A stretch of DNA of 64,000 bases from the NCBI GenBank assembly GCA_963838775.1, contig CAWISP010000024.1, forward strand, positions 1 through 64,000, read 5' to 3'. Below the pieces are notes generated by a model. It searched no databases and had not been told where the DNA came from. It saw nothing but the letters and a program-made list of their open reading frames with translations. Positions 54,917 through 63,920 of this stretch are shown piece after piece. Source of the stretch: Chersky-840 sp963838775 (lineage in GTDB: Bacteria > Actinomycetota > Acidimicrobiia > Acidimicrobiales > UBA8190). The position numbers and the translations under genes are program-made. Each line of letters opens with the position of its first letter. Positions within the stretch are counted from its first letter, which is position 1.

Positions 54917-56473
54917 GTGGGGGGATCCTTGGAAGGCGTGACCCGCACCACGGCCGGCGACCTCCAGGGGCAGCTCGAAGCCGGGATTTGGGTATTTCGC
55001 GGTGTTCCCTACGGGCGCGTGGCCGGGGCCGAAGGCCGGTGGAGCCCCGCCTTGCCCCCCGAACCCTGGACCGGGACCCGCTCGGCCGCCGCCTGGGGGC
55101 CGATCTCGCCGCAAACCCCCCCGGTCCCGGGTTTCAGCTTTCCGGCCGACCCCACCGCGTCTGACGAGGACTGCCTGAATCTCAACGTGTGGACACCGAA
55201 GGTCGACGACGGCCGACGACCCGTCATGGTGTGGGTCCACGGCGGAGGGTTCACCACGGGCACCGGTTCGAGCGCGTTGTTCGCCGGTGATCGTCTGGCC
55301 GCCAGGGGTGTCGTCGTGGTGACCATTAACTACCGACTGGGTGCCCTGGGCCTGCTTGCCCACCCCGATCTCGTGCACGCGGACGACGGCGGATGGGGCA
55401 ACTGGAGTCTGCGGGACCAGCTCGCCGCTCTCGGTTGGGTCAGGGAGAACATCGCCGCATTCGGAGGTGATCCGGACAACGTGACGCTGTTCGGGGAGTC
55501 GGCCGGCGCCATGAGCATCTCGAACCTCCTGACCGCGCCGGACGCGTCGGGGCTCTTTCATCGTGCCGTCCTCCAGAGCGGGCCGCCGGCGACGGCCACC
55601 CCGCGCTGGGCGACTCGGCGGGCCGAACGACTGGCGGGTCACCTCGGCATCGACGCCGGTGAGGTGTCGACACTCCGTGACGTCGCCGTGGAGCGCCTCG
55701 TCGAGGCGACGCAGCGATTGGCCGTCGAAGCTCCTTCGGACGGTGGCCTGCCGTTGGCGCTCCTCCCCGTTGTCGACGGCGTGCTGCTCGATCGTCCGCC
55801 GGGTGAGCTCATCGGCGAGGGAGCGACTGCGTCGGTGCCTATCCTCGTGGGCACCACCCGGGACGAGTGCGCACTGTTCACCACCGCCGATCACGACGTC
55901 CCCGGTGTCGATGCCGCCGTTGTCGCCCATCGCCTAGCGGGGCTGGTGGGGCCGGCCGGGGCCGACGTCGTCGACGCCTACCGGGCGGCGCGCCTGGCCC
56001 GCGGAGAGCCCGTGACAGGCCGCGACCTGTGGACCGCGGTGACGACGGACTACGTGTTCCGGCTGCCCCTCCAAGCGCTGGCGGTCGGTTATGCCAAGTA
56101 CCAACCGAAGACGTACTCGTATCTGTTCACGTGGGAGTCCCCGTTCCTGAACGGGATGTTCGGGTCATGTCACGGGCTCGAGATCCCGTTCGTGTTCGGC
56201 ACCGTGCAAGACGCCGGCGTGCAGGTGTTCACCGGCGGAGGCCCGCACGCGGAGGCCCTGTCGACGCGAATGCAAGACGCATGGGTCGCCTTCGCACGCG
56301 ACGGCGACCCCTCGTGTGATTCGGTGGGGTCGTGGCCGGCCTATGACCCCGTACACCGGCCCACCATGGTCCTCGGTCCCGACGGGGGGATCGAGGACGA
56401 CCCGCGCCGCTCCGAGAGGCTCATCTGGGAAGAGACCGGCACGGCACCGACCATCGGTCATCACCACGATTGA
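54917..56473 (+). CDS. Type-B carboxylesterase
   Basis: About 518 residues from GTG 54917 (GTG 54938 is an alternative). Alpha/beta-hydrolase of the carboxylesterase/para-nitrobenzyl esterase group: FRGVPYGR near the N-terminus, oxyanion loop PVMVWVHGGGFTTG, nucleophile TLFGESAGAMSISNLL, the acid near TTRDECALFTT, and catalytic His in GSCHGLEIPFVFG. All triad segments are intact. No signal peptide is evident. The physiological ester is unknown. Confidence 0.92.
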   Translation: MGGSLEGVTRTTAGDLQGQLEAGIWVFRGVPYGRVAGAEGRWSPALPPEPWTGTRSAAAWGPISPQTPPVPGFSFPADPTASDEDCLNLNVWTPKVDDGRRPVMVWVHGGGFTTGTGSSALFAGDRLAARGVVVVTINYRLGALGLLAHPDLVHADDGGWGNWSLRDQLAALGWVRENIAAFGGDPDNVTLFGESAGAMSISNLLTAPDASGLFHRAVLQSGPPATATPRWATRRAERLAGHLGIDAGEVSTLRDVAVERLVEATQRLAVEAPSDGGLPLALLPVVDGVLLDRPPGELIGEGATASVPILVGTTRDECALFTTADHDVPGVDAAVVAHRLAGLVGPAGADVVDAYRAARLARGEPVTGRDLWTAVTTDYVFRLPLQALAVGYAKYQPKTYSYLFTWESPFLNGMFGSCHGLEIPFVFGTVQDAGVQVFTGGGPHAEALSTRMQDAWVAFARDGDPSCDSVGSWPAYDPVHRPTMVLGPDGGIEDDPRRSERLIWEETGTAPTIGHHHD

Positions 56474-56566
56474 TGCGGCCCGTGTCGCCACGGTCACCGG
56501 GCAGGACAGAATAGAACCGTGCGTCGCGCCGCAAGGCGTGACCAAGGCCGGCCCGGGCGCGGCCCC

Positions 56567-56640
56567 GGGGGTGTAGCCCAATCGGCAGAGGCAGGACGCT
56601 TAAAACGTCCCCAGTGAGGGTTCGAGTCCCTCCGCCCCCA
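56567..56640 (+). tRNA. tRNA with UAA (Leu) anticodon and a short, class I variable loop
   Basis: A complete cloverleaf: acceptor GGGGGTG / CGCCCCC with discriminator A (56640), D arm around GCCCAATCGGCAGAGGC, anticodon stem GGACG / CGTCC with loop CTTAAAA, and T arm GAGGG TTCGAGT CCCTC. The anticodon is UAA, which reads the leucine codon UUA. The variable region is only five bases (CCAGT), although canonical bacterial tRNA-Leu has a long variable arm. One D-stem pair (C13-A22) is mismatched. No CCA is encoded, as is common in Actinobacteria. Confidence 0.85.
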
Positions 56641-56649
56641 CGAAATCGG

Positions 56650-57132
56650 TCAGGGACAGGACGACTCTGTGGTCACCTTGTCGAGGGTCACTTTGTCGAG
56701 CGCGTCGGCGAGGGCTTCGAGCTGCTTGCGGCTCAAGCGGTCGACGAAGTGCCTGCGGACGTGGTCGACATGGTCGGGAGCCGCGGCTCGCAGCCGTGCT
56801 TGTCCGGCCGGGGTGAGCACGGCGAAGGCGCCACGGCGATCGGTGGGACAGCGGTGCCGTTCGACCATGCCCGAGGCCACGAGCCCGTCGAGGCGCCGGG
56901 TGAGACCGCTCGGCGACAGCAGGAGCCGGTCGGCGAGCTCACTCATCCGCATGCTGCCCCCCTCCTCTTCGGAGAGCTGGACCAGGACCTCGTAGTCGGT
57001 GACCGAGATGCCCTGGCTCGCCTGGAGATCCGCGTCCAGCCTGGCGAGCAGGCGGGCGTGGGCCCGCAGCAATGATCGCCAGGCGTGCATCTCGACGTCG
57101 TCGAGCCAAGGTGTGCCACGCGTCGTGGACAT
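56650..57132 (-). CDS. MarR family transcriptional regulator
   Basis: A 160-residue winged-helix dimer regulator from ATG 57132 (MSTTRGTPWLDDVEMHAWRS). The DNA-binding region is MRMSELADRLLLSPSGLTRR plus LDGLVASGMVER, and the wing has DRRGAFAVLTPAG. The C-terminal dimer helix is VDRLSRKQLEALADALDKV. It is divergent from the gene at 57239 with a 106-bp shared region that would hold an operator, so it may control that gene. No palindromic operator could be fixed by eye. Confidence 0.92.
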   Translation of the reverse strand: MSTTRGTPWLDDVEMHAWRSLLRAHARLLARLDADLQASQGISVTDYEVLVQLSEEEGGSMRMSELADRLLLSPSGLTRRLDGLVASGMVERHRCPTDRRGAFAVLTPAGQARLRAAAPDHVDHVRRHFVDRLSRKQLEALADALDKVTLDKVTTESSCP

Positions 57133-57238
57133 AACCCCAGCGTACCGGACCGCCTGGTGGTTGCGCTCGCAATTACTGTCGAATGCCGAGAAAGATCGGG
57201 GAGCGGCGGCCGGCGCGGCTCTTCTAGCCTCCGGGGCC

Positions 57239-58081
57239 ATGGCCCCTGACCCGACCACGTTGCCCGGGCTGCTCGCCGACCTCGAGGCCGAGCACGCCGA
57301 TCTCGAGGGACTGCTCGAGCCCCTCGACGAGGCATCGTGGGGCCTCGACACACCGGCGCAGGGGTGGGCGGTGCGTGACCAGGTGAGCCACCTGGCGTTC
57401 TTCGATGATGCCGCCACCACGGCCATCGTCGATCCCGCCACGTTCACGGTGGCGGCCGAAGCGGCCCTGGCGGCCGGAGGCGACCCCATGGAGGAGCATC
57501 TGCTCCGAGGTCGGGCCATGCCGGGCCGTGACGTGCTGGCGTGGTGGCAGGGGGCGCGGCGCGCCATGGTCGCCGCCGCCCGGGGCCTCGATCCCCATGC
57601 CCGGGTCCCGTGGTTCGGCCCCCCGATGGGGGCACTGTCGTTCGTCTCGGCGCGGCTCATGGAGACGTGGGCCCACGGCCAGGACATCGCCGACGCTCTG
57701 GGTGTCAGCCGGGTGCCCTCGGCGCGGCTGCGCCACATCGCCCATCTCGGGGTGCGGGCGCGACCGTTCTCGTACGTGGTGCACGGTCTCGAGGTCCCCG
57801 ACGTCCTGGTGCGAGTGGAGCTGACGGGGCCGTCGGGGGAGCGGTGGGAGTGGGATGGTGCGGCATCGGACGTCGTCGAGGGGTCGGCGCTCGACTTCTG
57901 TCTGGTTGTGACCCAGCGCCGTCACCTGTCCGACACAGGGTTGACGGTGCAAGGCGCGGCGGCCTCGCAGTGGCTCGGCATCGCGCAGGCGTTTGCCGGG
58001 CCCCCCGGTACGGGACGACAACCGCGTGGTGCCGACAGGGCGTCGGCGACCCACGAGGACCGATCAGGTCGGCGGGGCTGA
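57239..58081 (+). CDS. TIGR03084 family protein (DinB/maleylpyruvate isomerase-like metal enzyme)
   Basis: A 280-residue actinobacterial protein. The N-terminal DinB-like four-helix bundle shows GWAVRDQVSHLAFFDDAATT and LMETWAHGQDIADALG, whose histidines and Asp are probable metal ligands. The C-terminal part belongs to the sterol-carrier-like region seen in mycothiol-dependent enzymes. Mycothiol-dependent isomerase or transferase activity is a family-level guess. It overlaps the convergent lgt gene by 18 bases at its end. Confidence 0.8.
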   Translation: MAPDPTTLPGLLADLEAEHADLEGLLEPLDEASWGLDTPAQGWAVRDQVSHLAFFDDAATTAIVDPATFTVAAEAALAAGGDPMEEHLLRGRAMPGRDVLAWWQGARRAMVAAARGLDPHARVPWFGPPMGALSFVSARLMETWAHGQDIADALGVSRVPSARLRHIAHLGVRARPFSYVVHGLEVPDVLVRVELTGPSGERWEWDGAASDVVEGSALDFCLVVTQRRHLSDTGLTVQGAAASQWLGIAQAFAGPPGTGRQPRGADRASATHEDRSGRRG

Positions 58082-58921
58082 GACCTCACCGCCCGCGCTG
58101 GCAACGGTGAGGACGTCGCCGCCGGCATCCGCTTCGCCATCAGGGGGTGACGCGCTGCCCCGACGTTGGTGGCGGTACAAGACGAACATCACCGCGAGCC
58201 CCGCCGCGAACAGCGCCAGTCCGGCGACCTGGACGAGCACCGAGCCCAGGTGCCCGATCTCGCCGAGCCACAGTCGCTCTTCGTAGAACCGCGTTAGCCC
58301 CCATAGCGCCATGGTGGCGGCGAGGACGAAGCCGACCGGCCTTTTGCGGTAGTAACGCTCGATGAGCAGGAGGGCCCCGAAGATGATGAAGCTGTCGATG
58401 GCCTGCAGGATCGGAACCGGGAGCCGCTTCCCGACCTGGCCCGCGTAGTACATGCCGAACCACTCTTTGGTGGGGTGGCCCCCTCCGGCCACCATCAACT
58501 GGGGTCCGAGTAGGCGCCCGACACCCCATGCCGCCATGAGGACCGGGGACACGATGTCCAGGGCGCGCACCATGGAGAGCTGGGGACAGCGACGACGGGC
58601 GAGGATCAAGCCGGTGGGGACCCCGCCCAACAGGCCGCCGAACGACGAGAGGCCCCCGTGCCACACCTGGATGATCTGGCCGGGGTCGGCCTCGTAGGTG
58701 GAGAGGTTCGCCAGCACATGGAGCAGGCGGGCTCCGACGATCGAAGCGACCACGATCCAAATGAACACCCCGGTGAACCAGTCGGTCGGGTATCCGTTCG
58801 AGCGCAGCCGTCGCTCGAAGTACCGGTAGGCGAACCAGAACGTCACGGCCAGCCCGATGCCGTACGTGTGGATGACGATGGGCAGCGGCCCGAGATGGAA
58901 AGCGACGGGGATGGGCTTCAC
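58064..58921 (-). CDS. lgt: Prolipoprotein diacylglyceryl transferase
   Basis: Transfers diacylglycerol from phosphatidylglycerol to the Cys of prolipoproteins. The start is set at GTG 58921 (VKPIPVAFHLGPLPIVIHTY) because gagga lies just upstream, giving 285 residues; the longer frame from 58975 adds an atypical leader. Seven hydrophobic helices are present. The signature segment is ASIVGARLLHVLANLSTY; further conserved parts are WHGGLSSFGGLLGGVPTGLI and RYYRKRPVGF plus TRFYEERLW. It would process the lipoprotein foldase at 30,887. Confidence 0.94.
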   Translation of the reverse strand: MKPIPVAFHLGPLPIVIHTYGIGLAVTFWFAYRYFERRLRSNGYPTDWFTGVFIWIVVASIVGARLLHVLANLSTYEADPGQIIQVWHGGLSSFGGLLGGVPTGLILARRRCPQLSMVRALDIVSPVLMAAWGVGRLLGPQLMVAGGGHPTKEWFGMYYAGQVGKRLPVPILQAIDSFIIFGALLLIERYYRKRPVGFVLAATMALWGLTRFYEERLWLGEIGHLGSVLVQVAGLALFAAGLAVMFVLYRHQRRGSASPPDGEADAGGDVLTVASAGGEVSAPPT

Positions 58922-59118
58922 GGCGGTCCTCGCGCGGTGGGCGGGATGGGCGGGCCCCGCGGGCCCCAACGTCATGCAGCGTAGCGCCGCCGACCCCGCT
59001 TCCCTCGTCGGGTGCCGTGGCGGCAGCGGCGCACCCGTGTTCGACGCACTCGAGAGGCCCCATTAACGTCAACGCCGCGTCGCGTCATGGACGCCCGGGC
59101 CCTGTCGAGGAGGGTGTG

Positions 59119-59937
59119 ATGGGAGCGCTTGAGGGCAAGGTCGCCATCGTGACCGGTGGGGCCTCGGGAATCGGCCTGGCGACGTGCCGGAGGCTCAGTG
59201 CCGAGGGAGCCACCATGGTCGTGGTCGACTCCAATGGAGACGGAGCCGACAGGGCGGTGTCCGAGGTGGGTGGCGTGGCGGTGCAGGCCGACGTCGCCCG
59301 TCCCGATGATTGGACGCGCATCGTCGACGAGGCACGCCGGTTGGGGGGGATCGACATCGTGCACCTCAACGCCGGTGTCACCACCGGCGAGGAGGACATC
59401 ACCAAGGTCACCGACGAGCAGTACCGTCGCATCATGTCCGTCAACGTCGACGGCATCGTGTTCGGCACGCGCGCCGTGGTGCCCGAGCTGGTGGCCCGGG
59501 GCGGGGGAGCGGTGGTGGCGACCTCGTCGCTCGCCGGTGTCGTCGCTTTCGCGGGCGATCCGATGTACACGCTGACGAAGCACGCCGTCGTGGGCTTCGT
59601 GCGGTCGGTGGCCCCGCGCCTCGCCGAGCACCACATCACGATCAATGCCATCTGCCCGGGCCTCGTCGACACACCGCTCATCGACGGGCAGATCCGCGAC
59701 AGCCTGGCCGGGGTGGGGTTTCCGCTCATCGCCCCCGAGGCCGTGGCCGAAGCCGTCTTCGGCTGCGTGGTGGGCGAGGACACGGGACAGGCCGTCGTCG
59801 TCCAGCTGGGACGAGAAGCTGTCGCCTATCGCTTCGGCCGTCCCCCTGGGCCCCGCGCCCCCGGTGTCGAGGGCAGGATCCCCCCGGAGTGGCTCGCCGA
59901 TGCCGGCCAGGGGACCACGCCCAAGGCCGACGGCTGA
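59119..59937 (+). CDS. Short-chain dehydrogenase/reductase
   Basis: A 272-residue classical SDR from ATG 59119. Features: cofactor loop VAIVTGGASGIGLATCRRLS, Asp after strand 2 (VVVDSNGDG) favouring NAD, HLNAGV for the NAG strand, catalytic Ser in VATSSLAGV, and YTLTK for the Tyr/Lys pair. NPGL-like ICPGLVDTP follows. The C-terminal ~30 residues are an extension rich in Pro/Gly. Substrate is unknown; nothing adjacent points to a pathway. Confidence 0.92.
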   Translation: MGALEGKVAIVTGGASGIGLATCRRLSAEGATMVVVDSNGDGADRAVSEVGGVAVQADVARPDDWTRIVDEARRLGGIDIVHLNAGVTTGEEDITKVTDEQYRRIMSVNVDGIVFGTRAVVPELVARGGGAVVATSSLAGVVAFAGDPMYTLTKHAVVGFVRSVAPRLAEHHITINAICPGLVDTPLIDGQIRDSLAGVGFPLIAPEAVAEAVFGCVVGEDTGQAVVVQLGREAVAYRFGRPPGPRAPGVEGRIPPEWLADAGQGTTPKADG

Positions 59938-59982
59938 AGAGGGTCGTCACGGCGCGCCTCGGGGCGGCCGTCGACCGGTTGG

Positions 59983-61122
59983 TCAGGGCCGGCCGGCTCC
60001 GACGAGCCCGGTCGTCCAGATCCCGGTGATCTGGATGTTCGTACCCGTCTCCATGGCCTGGACCATCTGTCCGGGGCCCACGTACATGGTGACGTGCCCG
60101 ATGGTGTCGCCCTCTTGGTAGAAGAGCAGGTCACCAGGTTGGAGGTCCGACAGGGGCACGTGCACGGACTCGTCGTACTGGGCGGCGGCGGAGTGCGACA
60201 AGGAGACGCCGGCATGCGCCCACGCCCACATGGTGAGCCCCGAACAATCGAATCCGACACCCTCTGTGGCGCCCGCCCATACGTAGGGCACACCGATCTG
60301 GGACTCGGCGGCGGCGACGGCCTCTGCCCCTCCGCCCCCTGGCACGGGCGGCACCGCGCTCAGGCCGCTGTTGCCGTTCTGCGCGCTCAGTCGTTGGGCG
60401 GCGGCGACGCGGGCTTGGAAGGCGGCGGCCTGGGCAGCGGCCTCGGCAGCTTGTCGTTGGGCAACCAGGGTGGCGATGCGGCCTTTGAGCTTCGAGAGCG
60501 TGGTCTGCTGGCTGGCCAGCGTGGCCTGCGCATCCTGTTGCGCGTTCTTGGCCGCGGCCAACGTGGCGCGAGCCTGCGACTGCGTCGTCTGCAGCGCGCT
60601 CTCCTGCGCGCTCAGCACGCTCTCGGACTGCTTCAAGCGATCGATGGCGCCCGAGACACTGTCGCTCGCCACCTGTTGGTACTCCGAGATGGCAGCAGCG
60701 CGCTCTCCCCCCGGCGCGAACAACTGGTCGAGGTCGTCGCTCGAGCTCCCCGAGGTGTAGCTCTGGATCGCCAGTTGGCGCAGCTCACCTCGGGCCGAGC
60801 TCACCTGTGTCTCGGTCTGTGCGATCTGGGCCTGGGTCTGTGAAACCTGCGACTCCAGTTGCTGGACGTGAATCTGGTCCTGGTCGTACTGCTCGGAGAG
60901 AACGGCCAGCTGGTTCGCCTGGGCCTGGATCTGCGCCGCGATCTGCGCCGCCTCGGCCTGCGCGCTCTGAACCTGATCGGCGCTGGCGGGAAGCGATGAG
61001 GCCAGCGCCGGTCCCGCGACGGCGACGACGGCTACGATCGCAGAGACCAGTCGACTGAGTCGGGGGGACCGCCGGGCCCACCCACCCGACCGTGCCTTCG
61101 AGTAGTGCTCGAGGCATGTCAC
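59983..61122 (-). CDS. NlpC/P60 peptidoglycan hydrolase with N-terminal coiled coil, second copy
   Basis: About 379 residues from GTG 61122 (ATG 61161 is an alternative). Signal peptide LVSAIVAVVAVAGPALASSL, a coiled-coil region (AEAAQIAAQIQAQANQLAVL; LRQLAIQSYTSGSSSDDLDQ), then NlpC/P60 with Cys in FDCSGLTMWAWAHAGVSLSH and His in GHVTMYVG. Architecture is the same as the protein at 53,506 (shared IGVPYVWAG-type entry, RPGDLLFY/QPGDLLFYQ), so they are paralogues. Predicted to cut stem peptides during growth or division. Confidence 0.92.
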   Translation of the reverse strand: MTCLEHYSKARSGGWARRSPRLSRLVSAIVAVVAVAGPALASSLPASADQVQSAQAEAAQIAAQIQAQANQLAVLSEQYDQDQIHVQQLESQVSQTQAQIAQTETQVSSARGELRQLAIQSYTSGSSSDDLDQLFAPGGERAAAISEYQQVASDSVSGAIDRLKQSESVLSAQESALQTTQSQARATLAAAKNAQQDAQATLASQQTTLSKLKGRIATLVAQRQAAEAAAQAAAFQARVAAAQRLSAQNGNSGLSAVPPVPGGGGAEAVAAAESQIGVPYVWAGATEGVGFDCSGLTMWAWAHAGVSLSHSAAAQYDESVHVPLSDLQPGDLLFYQEGDTIGHVTMYVGPGQMVQAMETGTNIQITGIWTTGLVGAGRP

Positions 61123-61252
61123 AACAGCCACGTGTCTATCAATTGCGTCCGACCAGGGCAAGCATTTCGCCTGGGCCGGGATCGGTCAGGCGCGAATCGA
61201 CGGCAACAGGGGTGGGTCTTCGCGGTGCGGGGGCCCCATTAGCGTCGCGAGG

Positions 61253-61906
61253 GTGCACCCGATCGAGCGACTGCGGTACGTGGCCCGCGCCGGATGGGCG
61301 CCGCCCGCCGTTCTGGCCGCCGAGGCGGCATGGGCTCTCGGCGATCTGGCGCTGCACGAAGAGTCCGCCGTCCTGCCCGCGTGTCGACGTCTGCTCGACC
61401 GGCATCCCGGTTGCGGTCCGCTGTGGTGGGTGGCGGCCCGGATGCTCACCGCCGGGGACCCGGCCCAAGAGGCGGAGCGGTGCGCCGACTTGCTCGAGTC
61501 CGACCCCACCCCCGATCGGCTGCTCGAGGAGCTCGGGAGCGAGCGGCGTGCCGTCAGTCACGGCGGGGTTGGGGAGGTCGCGAGTGCCGACGTCGTCATC
61601 GTCGAGGTCGATGCCATCGGCCCCGGAGGAGTCGTCCTCGATGCCGATGACTTCGGAGTGATCGAGGCGGCTCGGGCCGTCGGCGTGCCGGTATGGGTCG
61701 AGGGAGGTGTGGGGCGTGTCATGCCGCCCAAGCTCTGGGACGCGCTGGTCCGACGTCTCGACGCCGCCCACGTCTCCCGGTCGGGCTCGGTGGTCGACCT
61801 CGACGGGATCGACCGCGTGGCCGGACCGCTCGGTGTGCAGCCCGTCGCCGTCGCGTTGGCGTACCCCGACTGCCCCGAGCCCGGGGAGCTGCTGGCGCGC
61901 TGGTAG
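61253..61906 (+). CDS. Hypothetical protein, possibly eIF-2B/NagB-like fold
   Basis: A 217-residue soluble protein starting at GTG 61253 (VHPIERLRYVARAGWAPP). The first half is helical and Ala-rich (EAAWALGDLALHEES). The second half has alternating strands and Asp/Gly loops (VVIVEVDAIGPGGVVLDADD, GVPVWVEGGVGRVMP). The phrase DAIGPGG is reminiscent of the initiation-factor 2B alpha / methylthioribose-phosphate isomerase superfamily, but length and context do not confirm it. It lies between an NlpC gene and a dienelactone hydrolase gene. Confidence 0.65.
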   Translation: MHPIERLRYVARAGWAPPAVLAAEAAWALGDLALHEESAVLPACRRLLDRHPGCGPLWWVAARMLTAGDPAQEAERCADLLESDPTPDRLLEELGSERRAVSHGGVGEVASADVVIVEVDAIGPGGVVLDADDFGVIEAARAVGVPVWVEGGVGRVMPPKLWDALVRRLDAAHVSRSGSVVDLDGIDRVAGPLGVQPVAVALAYPDCPEPGELLARW

Positions 61907-61952
61907 ATGGTCGATCGACGTTCGACCTCCGTCGTGGATAGGGTCGGCGCTC

Positions 61953-62633
61953 ATGGGTGAGATGATCAGCTTTCTGAGCAACGGGTCCGAGGGCCAGGGG
62001 TATCTGGCGGTGCCATCGTCGGGCACGGGACCGGGGGTCGTCGTCATTCAGGAGTGGTGGGGACTCGTCCCCCACATCGAAGACGTCTGTGACCGGTTCG
62101 CCGCCGCCGGTTTCGTGGCGTTGGCTCCCGACCTCTACCGCGGTACCAAGGTCACCGAGCCCGATGAGGCGGGCAAGGAGATGATGGCCCTCCAGCTCGA
62201 GCGCGCCGGCAAGGACATGTCCGGAGCGGTCGACGAAGTCAAGAGGCGGTCGGGGCGCGACAAGGTCGGCGTCGTCGGCTTCTGCATGGGAGGCGGTCTC
62301 GCCTTGGTGCTCGCCACGCAACGCCCCGATGCCGTGGCCGCATGCGTGTCGTTCTACGGGCTGATCCCGTGGCCCGATGCCCAGCCCGACTTCTCCAAGG
62401 TCTCGGGGGCGGTGTTCCTCCACGTGGCGGGGAACGACGAGTACTTCACCCCGGATGCGGCCCGGACTCTCGAAGAGCAGCTGCGCAGTCTGGGCAAAGA
62501 GATCGAGGTTCATGTCTACGAAGGCGCCGACCACGCCTTCTTCAACGACACCCGACCCGAGGTCCACGACGCCGCCGCCGCGGCGACGGCGTGGACTCGC
62601 ACCATCGAATTCCTCCACGCCCGCCTCGGGTGA
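61953..62633 (+). CDS. Dienelactone hydrolase family protein
   Basis: A 226-residue alpha/beta hydrolase with the Cys-His-Asp triad of dienelactone hydrolases: VGVVGFCMGGGLALVLATQR (nucleophile Cys), Asp in VAGNDEYFTPDAAR, and His in EGADHAFFNDTRPEVH. PGVVVIQEWWGLVPHIEDVC is the conserved N-terminal part. Classical members open lactone rings in chlorocatechol catabolism, but many homologues act on other esters. Its stop overlaps the GTG of the downstream gene by four bases. Confidence 0.92.
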   Translation: MGEMISFLSNGSEGQGYLAVPSSGTGPGVVVIQEWWGLVPHIEDVCDRFAAAGFVALAPDLYRGTKVTEPDEAGKEMMALQLERAGKDMSGAVDEVKRRSGRDKVGVVGFCMGGGLALVLATQRPDAVAACVSFYGLIPWPDAQPDFSKVSGAVFLHVAGNDEYFTPDAARTLEEQLRSLGKEIEVHVYEGADHAFFNDTRPEVHDAAAAATAWTRTIEFLHARLG

Positions 62634-63868
62634 CTCCCGGCACCGACGCCGCCGGTGGTGCCGTCGGGAGCTATCTCCTCCTCGGCCTCGCCACGGGCCG
62701 CCACATCGAAGGATTGGTCGACGCGTATTACGGCCCACGTGACCTGGCCGAGCGCGTGGCGCTCGCACCGCCGGTCGACCCCGGTCGCCTCGTCGAGGAC
62801 GGTCGGGCCCTCCTCGCCGCCCTGGACTCGGGCACGCCTCTCGAGGGCGCCACCACGGGCAGCGAGTCCGCACCCGATTCCGGGAGCGCCCGGCGGCGAC
62901 GGTGGCTGCGCGCCCAGACGGTGGGCCTGCTCACCACGGCGCGCCGGCTGGCGGGAGACGCCGTCGGGTACGAGGAGGAAGTGGAGTTCTGTTACGGGGT
63001 GCGCCCCCGGCCCGTCCCCGAAGACGAGTTGGCGGCGGCGCATCGTCGGCTCGAAGAAGCGGTGCCCGGTTCGGGGCCGATCGGGGAACGGCTGATCGCA
63101 TGGCGCGAATCGCATGCCGTGCCGACGGACGTCCTCCCCGACGCCATCGAGTCCTTGGCCGACGACCTGCGCGAACGCACCCAGCGCCTCTTCGGGCTTC
63201 CCGACGGCGAGCACATCGAGTTCGAGCTCGTCACCGACAAGCCGTGGTCGGGCTTCAACACCTACCTCGGTGGCCTGCGTTCGAGGGTCTCGGTGAATAC
63301 CGACCTGCCGGTGCTGTCGACGTCGTTGGCGCATCTCGTCGCGCACGAGGCGTATCCGGGTCATCACACCGAGCACACCCGCAAGGAGGTGGGCCTGGTC
63401 CGGCGCCGGCGATGGCTCGAGGAGACCATCTTCCTCGTGGGGACCCCGCAGTGCCTGATCGCCGAAGGTCTCGCCGATCTCGGGCTCGAGGTGCTCCTGG
63501 GTCCGAGGCCCGAGCCCGTGGTGGCGGAGCATCTCCGTCCTCTCGGCATCCGCTACGACACCGACGTCGTGGCGGCGGTGTCCCAGGCGAGTGAGGCCCT
63601 CGGCGCCGTGCGCGCCAATGCCGCGTGGCGGCTCCACGCCGAAGGCGCGGATCCCGAGGCGGTCATCGACGAGGTGGCCCGTTGGGCCCTGCTCCCCCGA
63701 GCTCGAGCTGCCAAGGCCGTGGAGTTCCTGCTCCACCCCACCTGGCGCGCCTACATCACGTGTTACGTCGACGGTCTACGGCTGTGCCGCCAGTTCGTGG
63801 CCGGAGACCCCACCCGCTTCGGTGAGCTCCTGAGCGAGCAACTCGTGCCCGCCGACCTGGCCGCGTAG
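62630..63868 (+). CDS. DUF885-like protein with HEAxPGHH metal motif
   Basis: A 412-residue soluble protein from GTG 62630, translationally coupled to the dienelactone hydrolase. It shows LVAHEAYPGHHTEHTRKEVG at ~residue 240 and AEGLADLGLE downstream, which resembles the zinc-binding pair (HExxPGHH and a Glu helix) of DUF885 putative carboxypeptidases. The N-terminal ~160 residues are helical and include ATGRHIEGLVDAYYG. Peptidase activity has not been shown for close homologues that I know of. The gene is intact. Confidence 0.8.
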   Translation: MTPGTDAAGGAVGSYLLLGLATGRHIEGLVDAYYGPRDLAERVALAPPVDPGRLVEDGRALLAALDSGTPLEGATTGSESAPDSGSARRRRWLRAQTVGLLTTARRLAGDAVGYEEEVEFCYGVRPRPVPEDELAAAHRRLEEAVPGSGPIGERLIAWRESHAVPTDVLPDAIESLADDLRERTQRLFGLPDGEHIEFELVTDKPWSGFNTYLGGLRSRVSVNTDLPVLSTSLAHLVAHEAYPGHHTEHTRKEVGLVRRRRWLEETIFLVGTPQCLIAEGLADLGLEVLLGPRPEPVVAEHLRPLGIRYDTDVVAAVSQASEALGAVRANAAWRLHAEGADPEAVIDEVARWALLPRARAAKAVEFLLHPTWRAYITCYVDGLRLCRQFVAGDPTRFGELLSEQLVPADLAA

Positions 63869-63920
63869 AACGCCGACGTCCGTCCCCGGGGAAGCCGGCC
63901 CCCCCCGCACCCCCACCACC

